Assembly (NCBI GenBank): GCA_001564255.1 | Contig: LKNC01000040.1 | Location: forward strand, 1 to 14,297 | Origin: Natrialbaceae archaeon Tc-Br11_E2g1 | GTDB taxonomy: Archaea > Halobacteriota > Halobacteria > Halobacteriales > Natrialbaceae | Reading direction: 5' to 3' | DNA length: 14,297 nucleotides | Program-made: the position numbers and the translations under genes | In this document: one piece after another, positions 1 through 6,730 of the stretch | How the letters are laid out: the number at the start of each line of letters is the position of its first letter | How positions within the stretch are numbered: position 1 is the first letter of the stretch | Notes under the pieces: model-generated | What the model saw: only the letters and a program-made list of their open reading frames with translations | What the model was told of the DNA's origin: nothing | Database searches by the model: none

Positions 1-544
1 CGTCGGTCGTCACGTTCGTCGGGCCCTCGAGTGACTCGACGGTGAACGTTCGCCGGTCGAGTTCCTCGTCGGGGTCCTCGGCCGTGATCATGGCGCTATC
101 GGCCACCGGGAACCCGTCCTCGAGGTAGGGTCGGTCCTCCTCGCCGTCGGTTTCTGCGTAGGCGTATGTCCCGTCGTCGGTCGTCTCCCGGTGGACGGTC
201 GCGGTCAACTGGCCGAACATCTCCGCGTCGACCGTCTCGAGTCGATCGACGGTGACGTTCCCGTGGTCGCCGGCCTCGAGGTACTCGGAGACGCCGAGGG
301 TGGTCCCGTCAGTGTCGGTGACGACGACGAATCCGCCGTCGCTCGTCGAGACGGTGGCGACCTCGATCGCCTCGCCGTCGGCGGCCTGGTCCTCGAACTC
401 GATGTCGGCTTCGGGGTCGTCGATCTCCGCGCCGAAGAGTTCGGGTGCCTGTCCGACGACCACCCCCGCCGCGAGGACGACGGCGATCGCTATCAGTATC
501 GCCACGACGCGTTGTATCTTGCCGACGGTCAGTCCCGAACTCAT
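1..544 (-). CDS. Haloarchaeal membrane-anchored or secreted protein, DUF7282-like (partial, 3' end off window)
   Basis: The minus-strand frame is open from ATG at 544 to the window edge (181 residues seen, no stop), so the C-terminus is missing. Residues 12-31 form one hydrophobic segment with little charge before it, giving a signal anchor or uncleaved signal peptide; the rest is very acidic and probably faces outside. Residues about 60-100 (a V-x-T-S-D-G-G-F-V-V-V strand, then LGVSEYLEAGDHGNVTV) resemble the DUF7282 beta-sandwich repeats of haloarchaeal secreted proteins, recognised from memory. Residues 105-180 may hold the rest of that domain or a second copy. A TATA-like GTTTTACG (minus strand, 583-590) lies about 40 bp before the start, implying a short leader. 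It is divergent from RNase Z. No enzymatic residues are recognisable and the function is unknown. Confidence 0.75.
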   Translation of the reverse strand, partial: MSSGLTVGKIQRVVAILIAIAVVLAAGVVVGQAPELFGAEIDDPEADIEFEDQAADGEAIEVATVSTSDGGFVVVTDTDGTTLGVSEYLEAGDHGNVTVDRLETVDAEMFGQLTATVHRETTDDGTYAYAETDGEEDRPYLEDGFPVADSAMITAEDPDEELDRRTFTVESLEGPTNVTTD

Positions 545-715
545 TCTCGTCGTCTGAATGCGTGACGTCGTTCCGTAGGACCGTAAAACGACCCCTCCGT
601 TTCATCTGGAGAGTTCCCGTTCCCGTGAATATCCTTTCGACTGTCCAGCAGTTGATACCGTTTCACGGCGGGCGGCCTCGAGCTCCGGCGAGGACCCGCC
701 CGGATCCGAAGCCGG
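545..715. other. Divergent intergenic region, no gene seen
   Basis: These roughly 170 bp separate the minus-strand DUF7282-like gene from RNase Z. I see only the TATA-like element of the left gene near 583-590. There is no tRNA, repeat or convincing small ORF. A long in-frame extension of RNase Z runs through here but has no family resemblance. Confidence 0.5.
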
Positions 716-720
716 TTTAC
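716..720 (+). promoter_or_regulatory. TATA-like element of rnz
   Basis: TTTAC in a GC-rich setting, centred 27 bp before the ATG at 745. This spacing puts transcription start at or next to the start codon, so the rnz mRNA is probably leaderless. That supports 745 as start over the upstream in-frame ATG codons. Confidence 0.55.
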
Positions 721-744
721 CCCCGGCGGTCGGAGTCGTTCCCG

Positions 745-1671
745 ATGCCACTGTGTGTGACGTTCCTGGGGACGAGCGGGGCCGTGCCGACGGTCGGACG
801 GAATACGGCGGGGATCTTCCTCGCCCGTGAAGGTGAGAACCTGCTTTTCGACTGCGGGGAGGGGACCCAACGGCAGATGATGCGCTTTGGAACCGGCTTT
901 ACCGTCTCACAGCTTTTCATCACGCACACCCACGGCGATCACGTCCTCGGGATCCCCGGACTCGTCCAGACCTGGGACTTCCAGGACCGTGAAAAACCCC
1001 TGACGATCCACGTCCCACAGGGGCGACGCCGGACGATCCACACGCTCGTTCGCTCACTCGGCAACGACCCCGACTTCCCCGTTCGCGTAAACGAGGTCTC
1101 CCCGGGCGACGTCGCCTACCGGGCAGAGGAGTACGAGGTCCGCGCGTTCGACGCCGACCACGACACCACCGCCGTCGGCTACGCGCTGGTCGAGGACGAC
1201 CGCAAGGGCCGTTTCGACCGTGAACGCGCGGAGGAACTGGGCGTCCCAGTCGGGCCGAAGTTCTCGACGCTCCACGAGGGTGAGCCGGTCGAACTCGAGG
1301 ACGGCACCGTCGTCGAGCCCGAACAGGTCGTCGGCGACCCCCGCCCTGGCCGGAGCGTCGTCTACACGGGCGACAGCCGCCCGACGGTCGAGACCGTCGA
1401 GGTCGCGGACGAGCCCGACCTGTTGATCCACGACGGCACCTTCGCCGACGACCGCGCCGACCGCGCGGGCAAAACCGCCCACTCGACGGCCAGGGGGGCC
1501 GCCCGCATCGCGAACGAAGCAGGCGCGAAACGGCTCGCGCTCGTGGGCATCTCCTCGCGGTACGCCGGCGACGTCTCCGATCACCTCACGGAGGCCCGGT
1601 CGGTCTTCGACGGCGACGTTGTCGTCCCCGACGACGGCGACAACCTCGAGGTCCCGTACCCGCAGGCCTGA
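745..1671 (+). CDS. rnz: Ribonuclease Z (tRNA 3' endonuclease), with Gly at a metal-ligand position
   Basis: 308-residue metallo-beta-lactamase-fold nuclease that cleaves the 3' trailer from tRNA precursors; the length is normal for the short form. The start at 745 gives the family N-terminus (LGTSGAVPT) and matches a leaderless promoter. Zinc motifs are HTHGDH (His61, His63, Asp65, His66), His139 in the DADHDTTAVGY segment, and Asp210 in YTGDS. The HEAT-like motif is IHDGT (228-232), followed by HST (His246). The last expected ligand, the His of the usual T-H-x-S-S-R-Y motif (His269 in B. subtilis RNase Z), is Gly268 here (LVGISSRY, codon GGC at 1546-1548). Every other ligand aligns within one or two positions of B. 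subtilis numbering, so this looks like a real substitution. The arm PQGRRRTIHT (91-100) continues without a frameshift. Family call is near certain; full activity is not. Confidence 0.95.
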   Translation: MPLCVTFLGTSGAVPTVGRNTAGIFLAREGENLLFDCGEGTQRQMMRFGTGFTVSQLFITHTHGDHVLGIPGLVQTWDFQDREKPLTIHVPQGRRRTIHTLVRSLGNDPDFPVRVNEVSPGDVAYRAEEYEVRAFDADHDTTAVGYALVEDDRKGRFDRERAEELGVPVGPKFSTLHEGEPVELEDGTVVEPEQVVGDPRPGRSVVYTGDSRPTVETVEVADEPDLLIHDGTFADDRADRAGKTAHSTARGAARIANEAGAKRLALVGISSRYAGDVSDHLTEARSVFDGDVVVPDDGDNLEVPYPQA

Positions 1672-1685
1672 CGCCCGTCGACTGT

Positions 1686-1737
1686 GTGGCACACGAGCGT
1701 GTTAACATACCGTGGCACACGAGCGTGTTAACATACC
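1686..1737. repeat. Perfect 26-bp tandem repeat, probable operator
   Basis: Copy 1 is 1686-1711 and copy 2 is 1712-1737; all 26 bases are identical and there is no spacer. Each copy carries the 8-bp palindrome TGTTAACA (1700-1707 and 1726-1733), so the palindrome centres are 26 bp apart, about 2.5 helical turns. The repeat ends 6 bp before the TATA-like element of the next gene and abuts its BRE position. That is where haloarchaeal activators bind, and a repressor could also block TFB there. The regulator is unknown. Confidence 0.85.
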
Positions 1738-1743
1738 ATAACA

Positions 1744-1750
1744 TTTTATA
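1744..1750 (+). promoter_or_regulatory. TATA box of the FMN-binding protein gene
   Basis: TTTTATA, the clearest TATA box in the left half of the window, centred about 29 bp before the ATG at 1776. This gives a leaderless transcript and puts the tandem repeat just upstream of the core promoter. Confidence 0.75.
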
Positions 1751-1775
1751 CCGAACGCGTTCGAACTGGCCGGGT

Positions 1776-2228
1776 ATGGGGGACGTGGGTGAGCGAATTT
1801 CCGGAGAGATGGCCGAGCGGTTGCTCGAACGACGGGGCCACGGAGTGCTCTCACTGGCCAGTGGAGGCGACGGGTACGGAGTCCCGATCTCGTACGGGTA
1901 CGACCCGGAGAACCGCCGCTGTGTCATGCACCTGGTCGTCGACGATGACAGTCGGAAACGGGAACTGCTCCAGGCGGAGGGGACCTCCACGCTGACCAAC
2001 TACGTCTTTCGTGAGGACGGGACCTGGGAGAGTGTCATCGCGGAGGGATCGCTGCGGGAGCTCTCGGACGCCGAAGTCGCCGACGGCGGGGCCGCCGTCT
2101 TCTTCAGTCAGGCGGTCTCGGCGCTCCCGGAGATCCGCCGGGACGACGAGTTCGAAACCGTCTGGTACGCACTCGAGATCGAGCGGATCACCGCCAGAGG
2201 CGACGGTGAAGCCGTAGACCTCATCTGA
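1776..2228 (+). CDS. Pyridoxamine 5'-phosphate oxidase-family FMN-binding protein
   Basis: 150-residue protein with the split beta-barrel pattern of PNPOx-like flavoproteins. A short N-terminal helix (MAERLLERRGHGVLSLA, from residue 12) leads into GVPISYGYD (36-43), which corresponds to the usual 'P-x-P-V-S/W' strand, then VMHLVVDDDSRKRELL (50-65), TLTNYVF (72-78) and a strand with VIAEGSLREL (87-96). Haloarchaeal genomes carry several such small proteins. They bind FMN or F420-like cofactors, but the substrate of this one cannot be told. I chose 1776 because it gives the family N-terminus and lies 27-30 bp after the TATA box; the in-frame ATG at 1686 lies inside the tandem repeat and upstream of the promoter. 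The repeat suggests strong transcriptional control, unusual for its neighbours. Confidence 0.85.
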   Translation: MGDVGERISGEMAERLLERRGHGVLSLASGGDGYGVPISYGYDPENRRCVMHLVVDDDSRKRELLQAEGTSTLTNYVFREDGTWESVIAEGSLRELSDAEVADGGAAVFFSQAVSALPEIRRDDEFETVWYALEIERITARGDGEAVDLI

Positions 2229-2248
2229 GACTGTGTTTCCGCGTCGGA

Positions 2249-2254
2249 TTTATA
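2249..2254 (+). promoter_or_regulatory. TATA box of the DUF460 gene
   Basis: TTTATA, centred about 27 bp before the GTG at 2279. It supports a leaderless mRNA and decides the start: no better upstream codon follows the promoter. Confidence 0.7.
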
Positions 2255-2278
2255 CCTCGTTCGTCCCTAGAAGCCCCC

Positions 2279-4252
2279 GTGAGCACGCGAACGAGTGCGC
2301 TCGACGCGGTAGTATTCGGGGTCGATATCCAGAGCGGTGACGTGCGCGGTGACTCCCCGTCCTACGCGCTGGTCGAGTACGACGGTGAGGACCTAGAGCG
2401 TGACGTCGTCACGGGCCGGAAACTCCGTCGGTTGATCGAGTCCGTCGAGCCGGCGATCGTCGCGACGGACAACATGTACGAACTCGCCGCCGACAAGGAC
2501 GAACTCGTCCACTTTCTGGGCTCGCTTCCGGCGGAGACGATGCTCGTGCAAGTCACCGGCGCGGAAAAACCGGAGCCGCTCTCCCGAGTCGCGAAACGCC
2601 ACGGGATCCCCTACAGCAAAGAGCCGATGGCCGAAGCCGAGGCCGCCGCCCGCCTTGCCGCCCACAACGTCGGCCACGAGGTGTCGGCCTTTACCGACAC
2701 GACGGAAGTCAAAGTCTCCCGGGGACGTTCCACCGGAAAAGGTGGGTGGAGTGCCGACCGCTACACCCGCCGGATCCACGGCTCTGTAAAGCGGCGCGCA
2801 CGGGAGGTCGAGTCGGCATTCGAGCGGGCGAACCTCGAGTACGACGTCGAGATCCGCGAGGCCTACGGCGGCTACGCCAACGCCGTCTTCACCGTCGAAG
2901 CGCGCCCACAGGACATCCCGGTCTCGCGGAACCGGTCGGGCGACGTCCGCGTGGAGATCGAACGGGAACGCCGCGACGGGATCGAGTTCCGCCCGCTCGC
3001 GAAGCGCCACGATCACGTCGTCATCGGCATCGACCCGGGGACGACGACCGCCGTCTCCATCGTCAGCCTCGAGGGCGAGGTGTTGGACGTCTTCAGTTCG
3101 CGGACGACGGATACGGCCGCGGTGATCGAGTGGATTGTCGAACGGGGCCGTCCGATCGTCGTCGCGGCCGACGTGACGCCGATGCCCGAGACGGTCGAAA
3201 AGTTCCGCCGGAGCTTCGACGCCGCGGGCTGGACGCCCGAGCGGGACCTCCCGATCGACGAGAAACAACACCGCACCCGCGAGCATCCCTACGACGACGA
3301 CCACCAGCGTGACGCGATGGCCGCCGCGCTGTACGCCTTCGACGCCCACGAGGATCAGTTCGATCGGATCGACGCCAGACTCCCGCCGGGGATCGACCGC
3401 GGCGAGATCACCGCTCGAGTCGTCGCCGGCGAGGAGAGCGTCGAGGCCGTCCTCAGGGACCTCGAGGACGACGACGAACCCGAGGCCGACTCCACTCAGC
3501 CGGAACCGCGCGAACTCACCGCCGAGGAGCGACGGATCCGGGACCTCGAGCGCCAGGTCGATCGCCTCCAGTCACACGTCTCGACGCTGGAAGGCCGACT
3601 CGAGGACCGTGACGACCGGATCGCCGACCTCGAGGGCGAACTCGAGGCCACTCGCCGAAAAGAGCGCAAGGAGGTCCGGCGAAATCGCGAGGTGACCCGC
3701 TACCGACGGACGGCCGAACGCCTCGAGTACGAACGCGACGAGGCCCGCGAGACGGTCGCGGAACTCGAGGAGAAAATCGAGCGGATGAAAGCCCTGTGGA
3801 AACTCGACCACTCGAACTTCAGCGACGTCTCGGCGAAAAAGGAGGGGCTCGTCCCGGTGAAGGTGATCGAGCAGTTCACGAAAGACGCCGTCCGGGAGGC
3901 AAACGAACAGTACGGTATCGCCCCCGGCGACGTGGTCTACCTGCGGGATGCAAGCGGTGCTGGCCGGTCGACGGCGGAGTCGCTCGCGGAGTTCGAGCCA
4001 CGGGTCGTGCTCAAGGACGGTGGGCTCTCGGAGATCGCCGACACGATCCTCTTCGATCGTGAGATTCCCGTCGGGCCCGCCGCCGACGTCGCTATGCAGG
4101 AAGTCGACGAACTCGCCGTCGCCCGCGAGGACGACGTCGAGGCCGTGATCGACGACTGGTACGATCGGGCCAGAGAACGGAAGAAACGCCGCAAGACGGC
4201 GATGGTCGACCGACTCATCAGCGAACACCGCGCCGGCGACAACGAGGCGTAG
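2279..4252 (+). CDS. DUF460 / COG2433 RuvC/YqgF-like RNase H-fold protein with coiled coil
   Basis: 657 residues, GTG start set by the TATA box. Four parts are visible. (1) Residues 1-135: a first RNase H-like unit, beginning AVVFGVDIQSG (Asp16) with Asp64 in IVATDN. (2) Residues 140-240: a basic insert rich in Arg and Gly (SRGRSTGKGG, then KRRAREVE), perhaps nucleic-acid binding. (3) Residues 246-355: a second, canonical RuvC-like unit with VIGIDPGTTTA (Asp252), AADVTP (Asp298) and DDDHQRDAMAAAL (His342, Asp345), the acidic set of RuvC/YqgF nucleases. (4) A charged linker (395-415), a coiled coil (about 415-505, repeated LE and R/E heptads), and a C-terminal domain (510-657) ending in a basic stretch RERKKRRK (632-639). 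The family is widespread in archaea and has no settled role; a structure-selective nuclease is a reasonable inference. It is a single gene with its own promoter. Confidence 0.88.
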   Translation: MSTRTSALDAVVFGVDIQSGDVRGDSPSYALVEYDGEDLERDVVTGRKLRRLIESVEPAIVATDNMYELAADKDELVHFLGSLPAETMLVQVTGAEKPEPLSRVAKRHGIPYSKEPMAEAEAAARLAAHNVGHEVSAFTDTTEVKVSRGRSTGKGGWSADRYTRRIHGSVKRRAREVESAFERANLEYDVEIREAYGGYANAVFTVEARPQDIPVSRNRSGDVRVEIERERRDGIEFRPLAKRHDHVVIGIDPGTTTAVSIVSLEGEVLDVFSSRTTDTAAVIEWIVERGRPIVVAADVTPMPETVEKFRRSFDAAGWTPERDLPIDEKQHRTREHPYDDDHQRDAMAAALYAFDAHEDQFDRIDARLPPGIDRGEITARVVAGEESVEAVLRDLEDDDEPEADSTQPEPRELTAEERRIRDLERQVDRLQSHVSTLEGRLEDRDDRIADLEGELEATRRKERKEVRRNREVTRYRRTAERLEYERDEARETVAELEEKIERMKALWKLDHSNFSDVSAKKEGLVPVKVIEQFTKDAVREANEQYGIAPGDVVYLRDASGAGRSTAESLAEFEPRVVLKDGGLSEIADTILFDREIPVGPAADVAMQEVDELAVAREDDVEAVIDDWYDRARERKKRRKTAMVDRLISEHRAGDNEA

Positions 4253-4331
4253 TCGTCGGTCTTCGGTCCGCAAACGTCCTCGAGGTTCCGGTACCAATAC
4301 GCTCAGTAGCGTCGGCTCCGTTGGTCGACCG

Positions 4332-5012
4332 ATGAGTGACACGCGGTACGACGGACTCCTTCTCGACCACGATGGGGTGATCGTCACGCTCTGTTCACGA
4401 CAGGTGTTACGGGAGGCCGCTATCGACGCGTTCGCCGATGCCGGGGTCTCGGATCCGAACCCGACGGACGTCGACGCGATCACCATCGACGTCTCGGATG
4501 CGGAGCTGAGCGCCGTCGGCGAGCGATACGGTCTCGATCCCGACACGCTCTGGCGGCATCGAGAGGATCGAATCGAACGGACCCTCCGGGCGGAAACCAG
4601 CGCCGGGCGGAAGGTCCCGTACGAGGACACGACGTGTCTCGAGGGCGTCGACGTTCCGACCGGGGTCGTAAGTAACAACCAGACCCGGATCGTCGAGTTC
4701 GTCCTCGCGGAGTACGGGCTCCGTGAGTGTATCGAGACGGTCCAGGCCAGAGCTCCCACCCGCGAGAGCCTCCGGGAGAAGAAACCGGACCCGGGATACC
4801 TCGAGACAGCAGCGGCGGAACTGGACTGTTCGAACCCCGTGTACGTCGGCGACAGCGAGAGCGACGTCGTCGCCGGGAAACGGGCGGGGTTCGATACCGT
4901 CTTCCTCCGCCGCGATCACAACGTCACCCGACAACTCGACGTCGAGCCGACCCTGGAACTCGAAAGCCTGACCGCAGTCCTCGAGGTCATAGACGGATCG
5001 AACCCGTCCTAG
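4332..5012 (+). CDS. HAD-superfamily hydrolase (phosphatase-like)
   Basis: 226 residues with all four HAD motifs. Motif I is LLLDHDGVI (nucleophile Asp12, acid/base Asp14), motif II is VVSNNQ (Ser114), motif III is a Lys in EKKPDP (150/151), and motif IV is VYVGDSESDVVAGKRAG (Asp174, Asp178). Residues 20-100 form the helical C1-type cap (helices around 24-38 and 55-90), as in phosphoglycolate-phosphatase/beta-phosphoglucomutase relatives. The substrate is not predictable. The second motif-I residue is His rather than the common Leu or Phe, which is tolerated because only the two Asp are catalytic. No strong TATA box is seen; CCAATAC near 4293-4299 is the only weak candidate, about 35 bp before the ATG. 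Its stop codon overlaps the stop of the convergent membrane-protein gene within one CTAG. Confidence 0.88.
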   Translation: MSDTRYDGLLLDHDGVIVTLCSRQVLREAAIDAFADAGVSDPNPTDVDAITIDVSDAELSAVGERYGLDPDTLWRHREDRIERTLRAETSAGRKVPYEDTTCLEGVDVPTGVVSNNQTRIVEFVLAEYGLRECIETVQARAPTRESLREKKPDPGYLETAAAELDCSNPVYVGDSESDVVAGKRAGFDTVFLRRDHNVTRQLDVEPTLELESLTAVLEVIDGSNPS

Positions 5013-5188
5013 AACAGCCCCCACGACTGGAGCATCCCGGCGACGAGTGATTTGACGACGAGCCCGAGTCCGGCGACGACGAGTGCGATCCCCGCCGCGA
5101 TCTGGAGGCTCGCGTGGGCGACGAGCGCGACGCCAGCGAGCAAGAGGACGAGACCACCGATTCCGAGGGGGCCGAGGTTCCCGATCAT
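5009..5188 (-). CDS. Small two-helix membrane protein (59 aa)
   Basis: A 59-residue minus-strand ORF from ATG at 5188 to TAG at 5011-5009. It is almost wholly hydrophobic, with two transmembrane helices (about 7-24 and 28-46), a Lys46 and a short tail ending QSWGLF. A TATA-like CGTTTAACGG on the minus strand (5211-5220) lies 28 bp before the ATG, fitting a leaderless gene and supporting this start over a 194-aa in-frame extension that crosses the promoter and the aIF-1A gene. Short proteins of this kind are common and conserved in haloarchaea (I think the DUF7470 group, from memory). The function is unknown. Confidence 0.75.
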   Translation of the reverse strand: MIGNLGPLGIGGLVLLLAGVALVAHASLQIAAGIALVVAGLGLVVKSLVAGMLQSWGLF

Positions 5189-5210
5189 ACCCCCGGTTGG
5201 TCGGGCGACT

Positions 5211-5220
5211 CCGTTAAACG
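5211..5220 (-). promoter_or_regulatory. TATA-like element of the 59-aa membrane protein gene
   Basis: On the minus strand it reads CGTTTAACGG, 28 bp before the ATG at 5188. It sits in the 123-bp divergent region shared with aIF-1A. Confidence 0.55.
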
Positions 5221-5311
5221 GCGTGATTCGTCGATGCTCGAGGCCGGAGTTACCGACCGTTCCGTTCGACGAACGAAAAAGCGTAAACGGTTCGATGACA
5301 AACCACCGGCG

Positions 5312-5602
5312 ATGAGCGACGACGACAGCGGCGGCCGCAAGAACCTCCGGATGCCCGAGGACGGGGAGGTCTTCGCGACCGTCACGGACATGCTCGGAGC
5401 GAACCGCGTGACAGTACGCTGTGCCGACGGGAAAGAACGCACCGCACGCATTCCCGGCAAGATGCAAAAACGCATCTGGATCCGCGAGGACGACGTCGTG
5501 CTCGTCTCCCCCTGGGACTGGCAGGACGAAAAGGCCGACATCACCTGGCGCTACGAGAAATCGGAAGCCGACCAGCTCCGCCGGGAAGGACATATCCAGT
5601 AA
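5312..5602 (+). CDS. eif1A: Translation initiation factor aIF-1A
   Basis: 96 residues, the normal length for haloarchaeal aIF-1A. It is an OB-fold (S1-like) factor that binds the ribosomal A site of the small subunit and promotes initiator-tRNA and start-site selection. The signature stretches are present: [17 protein letters not shown] (13-29), [17 protein letters not shown] (35-51), [13 protein letters not shown] (53-65) and [15 protein letters not shown] (67-81). The start at 5312 gives the typical short polar tail MSDDD..GGRKN. An in-frame ATG at 5114 would add 66 residues that overlap the minus-strand membrane-protein gene and match nothing. An AT-rich stretch GAAAAAGCGTAAAC (5274-5287) ends about 25 bp before the start and probably holds the core promoter. 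The gene is convergent with malate dehydrogenase. Confidence 0.96.
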   Translation: MSDDDSGGRKNLRMPEDGEVFATVTDMLGANRVTVRCADGKERTARIPGKMQKRIWIREDDVVLVSPWDWQDEKADITWRYEKSEADQLRREGHIQ

Positions 5603-5645
5603 CCGCTCGCTTCGCTCACCGTTTCTACCAGCGTAGATCGCTGTC

Positions 5646-5665
5646 CGAGACGCGAACGCGTCTCG
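5646..5665. terminator. Perfect hairpin between convergent eif1A and mdh
   Basis: CGAGACGCG (5646-5654), AA, CGCGTCTCG (5657-5665): a 9-bp perfect inverted repeat, likely folding as a 7-8 bp stem with a small loop. It lies in the 81-bp space between two stop codons, so it could end or stabilise both transcripts. Neither side has a T-run, so archaeal U-tract termination is not supported by sequence; a transcript-end or processing hairpin is more cautious. Confidence 0.5.
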
Positions 5666-5683
5666 TCGCGACGTGGTCTCCTC

Positions 5684-6598
5684 TTAAGCGATCTCGTCGT
5701 ACTGTTCTCTGAGTTTCTCCGCGGCCTCGCCGAGTTGGTCGCGTTCGAACTCCGAGAGGTCCCACTCGACGACCTCCTCGACGCCGTCGGCACCGAGTTT
5801 CACCGGCACGCCGAAGGCGGTGTCCTCGTGGCCGTACTCGCCCTCGAGTTTGATACTGCCCGGCAGGACCTCGCCGGTGTCACGCAGGACGGCTTCGACC
5901 ATGTGGCCGACGCCCGTCGCGGGCCCCCACTCGGTGGCACCTTTCTTCTCGATGACGTTCATCGCCGAGGTCTGGAGTTCCTCGAGGAGTTCCGTTCTCT
6001 CCTCGTCGGTAAACTCCAGGTCCTGGCCGTTGACCCGGACCTTCGAGAAGACGGGGACCTGGGCGTCGCCGTGTTCCCCGAGGATGGTCGCCTCGACGTT
6101 CCGGACGGGGACGTCATAGCGTTGGGAGATGACGTAACGAAACCGTGCGGAGTCGAGTCGGCCGCCGAAGCCGATCACGTTCTCCCGGGCTCGGTCGCCG
6201 GCCTCGTAGAGGTGGCGGTTGAGCAAGTCGACGGGGTTCGAGGTAGTGATCGTGATGAAGTCGTCGTTGTGTTCGGCGAGCGACGAGCCGATGTCCGCCA
6301 TGATCGGCGCGTTGTCTCCCGCGAGATCGATGCGGGTCTGGCCCGGCTGGCGTGGAATGCCAGCCGTGATGACGACGACGTCCGAGCCGGCGGTGTCGGC
6401 GTAGTCGCCCTGGCGGACGACGGTGTTCGAGTCGTAGGCCCCACCGTGGTTTAGGTCGGCGGCCTGGCCGACCGTGTCGTCTTCCATGTCCGGAATGTCG
6501 ACGAGAACGAGTTCCTCCGCGATCTCTCGCAGTGCGATGTTGTAGGCGGTTGCGGCACCGACCGTCCCTGCCGCGCCTACCACACTAACTTTCGTCAT
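5684..6598 (-). CDS. mdh: Malate dehydrogenase (LDH-like, NAD-dependent)
   Basis: 304 residues, full length for the LDH-like malate dehydrogenases of haloarchaea. It interconverts malate and oxaloacetate in the cytosolic citric acid cycle. The N-terminal Rossmann motif [13 protein letters not shown] (6-18) is complete, and Asp34 at the end of strand 2 (LVLVDIPD) points to NAD(H) over NADP(H). Active-site residues are Arg83 in [10 protein letters not shown] (the position that selects malate/oxaloacetate over lactate/pyruvate), Arg89, Asp149 and Arg152 in LDSARFR, and catalytic His176 in GEHGD. The surface is highly acidic, as in the H. marismortui enzyme. A TATA-like ATTTAA (6624-6629) lies 28 bp before the ATG, so the mRNA is probably leaderless. 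It ends in TAA and is convergent with aIF-1A. Confidence 0.97.
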   Translation of the reverse strand: MTKVSVVGAAGTVGAATAYNIALREIAEELVLVDIPDMEDDTVGQAADLNHGGAYDSNTVVRQGDYADTAGSDVVVITAGIPRQPGQTRIDLAGDNAPIMADIGSSLAEHNDDFITITTSNPVDLLNRHLYEAGDRARENVIGFGGRLDSARFRYVISQRYDVPVRNVEATILGEHGDAQVPVFSKVRVNGQDLEFTDEERTELLEELQTSAMNVIEKKGATEWGPATGVGHMVEAVLRDTGEVLPGSIKLEGEYGHEDTAFGVPVKLGADGVEEVVEWDLSEFERDQLGEAAEKLREQYDEIA

Positions 6599-6623
6599 GT
6601 GTAGAAATCCATCGGCCCGGAGG

Positions 6624-6629
6624 TTAAAT
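6624..6629 (-). promoter_or_regulatory. TATA-like element of mdh
   Basis: Minus strand ATTTAA, centred 28 bp before the mdh ATG at 6598. A second AT-rich block, TTTACTATAC at 6641-6650, could serve the divergent plus-strand gene with a leader of about 60 nt. Confidence 0.6.
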
Positions 6630-6730
6630 CCGTCGAATCCTTTACTATACGTCGGGAGCCGTCCCCGACCCGACCTCCCCCGGGGCTACCGATCCGTAGG
6701 CTGATGACGGTCGGCACCGCCCACTCGGGT

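Noticed and set aside
445..744. 100-codon N-terminal extension of the RNase Z frame
   Set aside because: It lies upstream of the TATA-like element, is Arg/Pro-rich with no RNase Z similarity, and overlaps the divergent gene's start region. It is open only because of GC-rich composition.
2393..3349. 318-codon minus-strand ORF inside the DUF460 gene
   Set aside because: Wholly antisense to conserved coding sequence with catalytic motifs; no family features or promoter.
3572..4759. 395-codon minus-strand ORF antisense to DUF460 and HAD genes
   Set aside because: It spans two well-supported genes and the gap between them, has Arg/Ser-rich low-quality sequence with no motif, and is a typical antisense shadow in high-GC DNA.
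5114..5311. 66-codon upstream extension of aIF-1A
   Set aside because: It overlaps the 59-aa membrane-protein gene and its promoter, and the family is normally about 95 residues with the MSDDD-type start at 5312.
5603..5645. CGCTCGCTTCGCTC and nearby AGCG..CGCT arms between eif1A and mdh
   Set aside because: Short self-matching GC words of this kind are frequent in haloarchaeal DNA; no extended repeat or structure supports a CRISPR or mobile element.
6451..6466. TTTAGG followed by GC-rich bases inside mdh
   Set aside because: Only one arm of the iron-box motif is present and it lies in mdh coding sequence far from a promoter; chance match.
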